Positions 61,833 to 64,000 of a DNA stretch of 64,000 nt are shown piece after piece (positions within the stretch are counted from its first letter, which is position 1; each line of letters begins with the position of its first letter). The stretch covers positions 124,001-188,000 of the forward strand of contig CALSFV010000325.1 of the NCBI GenBank assembly GCA_943737045.1, given 5' to 3'. A program made the translations under genes and the position numbers. Under the pieces are notes generated by a model. That model was given only the letters and a program-made list of their open reading frames with translations. It was not told the origin of the DNA and ran no database searches. The stretch is from Parapristionchus giblindavisi. Its lineage: Eukaryota; Nematoda; Chromadorea; Rhabditida; Diplogasteridae.

Positions 61833-63455
61833 CTAGCAGTGCTAGGGGGATCCATTAATTTTTTTTTACTTCTGAGCGTTTCATTATTATACTTGAAGCG
61901 CGGGAGGAGCATTGCGCTAGCGCGGAAGGGTGCTGCGCACCCTTCCGTCAAGACTGCTCGAGTCGCCCAGTATGGACCCTTTTCTCTTGTTTTCTGACTT
62001 ATTGTCGAAAAAATATATGAAAAACGACAACATAAAACTATTTGCTTTGAATTTTGAACGGCAAAATTATTTGGAAGAAGTTGGGGTAAGCTTTTGATTG
62101 TTTGGGGGGACACCCCCCCAACCCCCCATTTTCTGTATTGCATGACATGAAACTCATTCGTGGACTCGTTCATCAGCTTTCCGACATTTTCCGGATGTCT
62201 TAGGATCAATATTTGTCTCAAGATTATCGAAACATTTCGTTGACCTGAATGAATGTCGCTACAGATATCAATTGAAGCGAGGTTAGAGTTAAGGGTCATG
62301 CATGACATGTTTTCCAGCTCAGAATGACTCAAAATAACTTGTTTCATCATTCTTAACACGAAAAACTACCCTAGGACACATTCCCGAGACCAGTAAAAAT
62401 CAGCAAAAGTTTTGGATCGAACCGGGGTTCGAACCCGCTCGGTGATTTTAGAGTGGTACCTCTTTACCTCGACGCCATGAGTTCATTTTGTTTCTAAATA
62501 TAGTCATATTATACCTCAATCGACGCGTATGGAGTAGGACTACAACTTTCTTTGCCATATAAAACGCGTAAAACAATTTTAAAAATAAGTTTAACCAAGA
62601 AAACTGGCAAAATCGTGTTTTTGCACCTTTTCGGCGATTTTTCGCGGTATAAAGAGGTCGTGCGGAGGTGGGGTGACATAATTTTTCTTAATCAGTTTTT
62701 CAAACGCTACAACATGAGTATAGTTTGGTCGAATAAAAAAGGTGCGAAATTTGAGTTTTTTGATAAAGTTAAAAATCTACCATTTTTCGCGACCGCACAG
62801 CTCCGCGAATACTAAACCAAATGAGTTGGGTCCAAAAGGGAAAAGTTGTGCCTCATCGTGCTGTACAATTTACTTTCAGGAGCCGGGACGTGAAAATCAA
62901 GTTGAATGGGTGAAAATCGCGAAAAACCTACTTTCCGAATTTCTTACGATGCCTATTTCGTCATCGGGAAGTATTTTTATTTGCGCGAAATTAGCACCAT
63001 AAGATGCGCCGTAAAAAGTTGTTCAACATAAGTCTTTCTCCCGAAAATCGTCTGCACAGTTTTTGAGCATTTATATTTCGGCATTTTTATTTTCGCCTTT
63101 TTTTGCCCTCCGCCATCTTTGACCGCAATTTCCCGGCTACCCGTGATCGGGAAAAATCGGCAAAAATGCAAATTAGATAGCCCCAAGTCTCGTGGTCAGT
63201 TCCATACCCCAACTTGCAATTTTTGATATACTTGACACCAAGTTGCGCGCCAAAATGTGCAAAAAACCCGAGATCCGGCGTTTCACCTAAAAGACGGCTC
63301 CGGATCGGTTCGGGACCAGTGCCATTCGATCCGGCGTGGTCGAAAACCCCAGTAGCCGGAATCTGGTATAATCGGCACAACATCCTGATAGAACAAATTT
63401 CAAAAAACCTACCGCGGTAAATCGGTCGAATTGCGATCTTTTATATAGGGGTTAA
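61833..63455 (+). repeat. Array unit 21 (1,623 bp)
   Basis: The first about 480 bp are closest to unit 20, but the leader is ATCCATTAATTTT; the later part follows units 6 and 8. Confidence 0.9.
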
Positions 63456-64000
63456 CTAGCAGTGCTAGGGGCAGAGCCAAAAATTGTTTTACTTCTGAGC
63501 GTTTCATTATTATACTTGCAGCGCGGGAGGAGCATTGCGCTAGCGCGGAAGGGTGCTGCGCACCCTTCCGTATAGACTGCTCAAGTCGCCAAGTATGGAC
63601 ACTTTTCTCTTGTTTCCTGACTTATTAGACGAATTGTAGAAAAAATATATTAAAAAAAACGACAACATAAAACTATTTGCTTTGAATTTTGAACAGCAAA
63701 ATTACTTGGAAGCAGTTGTCGTGAGCTTTTGATTGTTTGGGGGGGACACCCCCCAACCCCCCATTTTCTATATTGTTTGACACGAAACACATTTGTGGAC
63801 TCGTTCATAAGCTTTCCGACATTTTGCGGATGTTTTAGGATCAATGTTTGTCTCAATATTATCGAAAAATTTCGTTGACCTGAATGAATGTCGCTACAGA
63901 TATCAATTGAAGCGAGGTAAGAGTTAAGAGTCATGTATGACATGTTTTCCTGCTCAGAATGACTCAAAACAAGTTGTTTCATCATTCTTAACACAAAAAA
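63456..64000 (+). repeat. Array unit 22, cut by the window edge (545 bp seen)
   Basis: Starts with the palindrome and the TG/CA-form stem-loop and ends in AACACAAAAAA at the window edge. The array therefore continues to the right. Confidence 0.85.

Larger units (their letters stand above)
29194..64000 (+). repeat. Macrosatellite array: 21 complete and 1 partial head-to-tail units of about 1.63 kb
   Basis: Unit starts, set at the palindrome CTAGCAGTGCTAG, are 29194, 30948, 32571, 34201, 35834, 37480, 39110, 40744, 42369, 43980, 45613, 47246, 48879, 50504, 52116, 53712, 55338, 56943, 58576, 60209, 61833 and 63456. Lengths run from 1,596 to 1,646 bp, except 1,754 for unit 1, which carries a MITE. 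All units face the same way with no spacer. Unit layout by approximate offset: palindrome 0; stem-loop about 90; G7-ACA-C7 fold-back about 285; tRNA-like boxes on the minus strand about 600-680; GC-rich island about 1,450-1,550; TATATA and GGGGTTAA just before the next palindrome. No open frame longer than about 180 codons exists and none resembles a transposase or other known protein. Confidence 0.95.

Noticed and set aside
61829..62359. 176-codon minus-strand open frame in array unit 21
   Set aside because: It arises because a C-run is one base shorter here and fuses two frames that are separate in the other units; this is length variation in the tract, not a longer gene.
29194..64000. rDNA, histone or spliced-leader gene cluster
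   Set aside because: No recognisable rRNA, histone or SL sequence in the unit on either strand.
29194..64000. CRISPR array or prophage
   Set aside because: The repeat period is 1.6 kb with no short repeat-spacer pattern, and the neighbouring gene is clearly eukaryotic with introns.

Overview
The window looks like nuclear DNA of a nematode. The one protein gene I can support has very short introns (many 42-55 nt) and many exons. Its architecture matches the giant extracellular-matrix protein DIG-1/mesocentin: signal peptide, Cys-rich and EGF modules, alternating Ig and fibronectin III domains, then Thr-Asp-x-x-Gly repeats. I cannot name the species. Nothing here looks bacterial, viral or organellar.

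Region 1 (1-19066, minus strand) is the 5' part of that gene. I could trace 69 exons from the start codon at 19052 down to 1466. They sum to 6,997 nt (2,332 codons plus one base). That remainder equals the phase read at the last donor, so the model closes in frame. The gene runs off the left edge of the window; 1-1465 is most likely intron. Five of the 68 complete introns appear to use GC instead of GT as donor, and one intron is only 42 nt. Introns carry small transposon relics (fold-back MITEs, a tRNA-derived SINE), runs of the heptamer TTTGATC, and a recurring TACGGTAG motif, often exactly at the 5' splice site.

Region 2 (19067-29193) has no gene I can support. It holds many GGGAGA/CTCCCT hexamer arrays that switch strand, two families of short fold-back elements, a 192-bp hairpin with 77-bp arms, and a 89-bp hairpin.

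Region 3 (29194-64000) is one head-to-tail array of 21 complete units and one partial unit, typical length about 1,625-1,633 bp. It begins abruptly at the palindrome CTAGCA-G-TGCTAG and continues past the right edge. Each complete unit carries, in the same order: the palindrome, a short stem-loop with compensatory changes between units, a G7-ACA-C7 fold-back, a minus-strand tRNA-like A-box/B-box pair (B-box invariant in all 21 units), a GC-rich conserved island of about 110 bp, and a TATATA stretch just before the next unit. Five units are almost identical 1,633-bp copies, three of them adjacent, and others are mosaics, so the array has been recently homogenised. The ORFs in it are short and not convincing as genes. 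The array is the best candidate here for an undescribed system: a macrosatellite apparently built from a mobile or Pol III-promoted unit.
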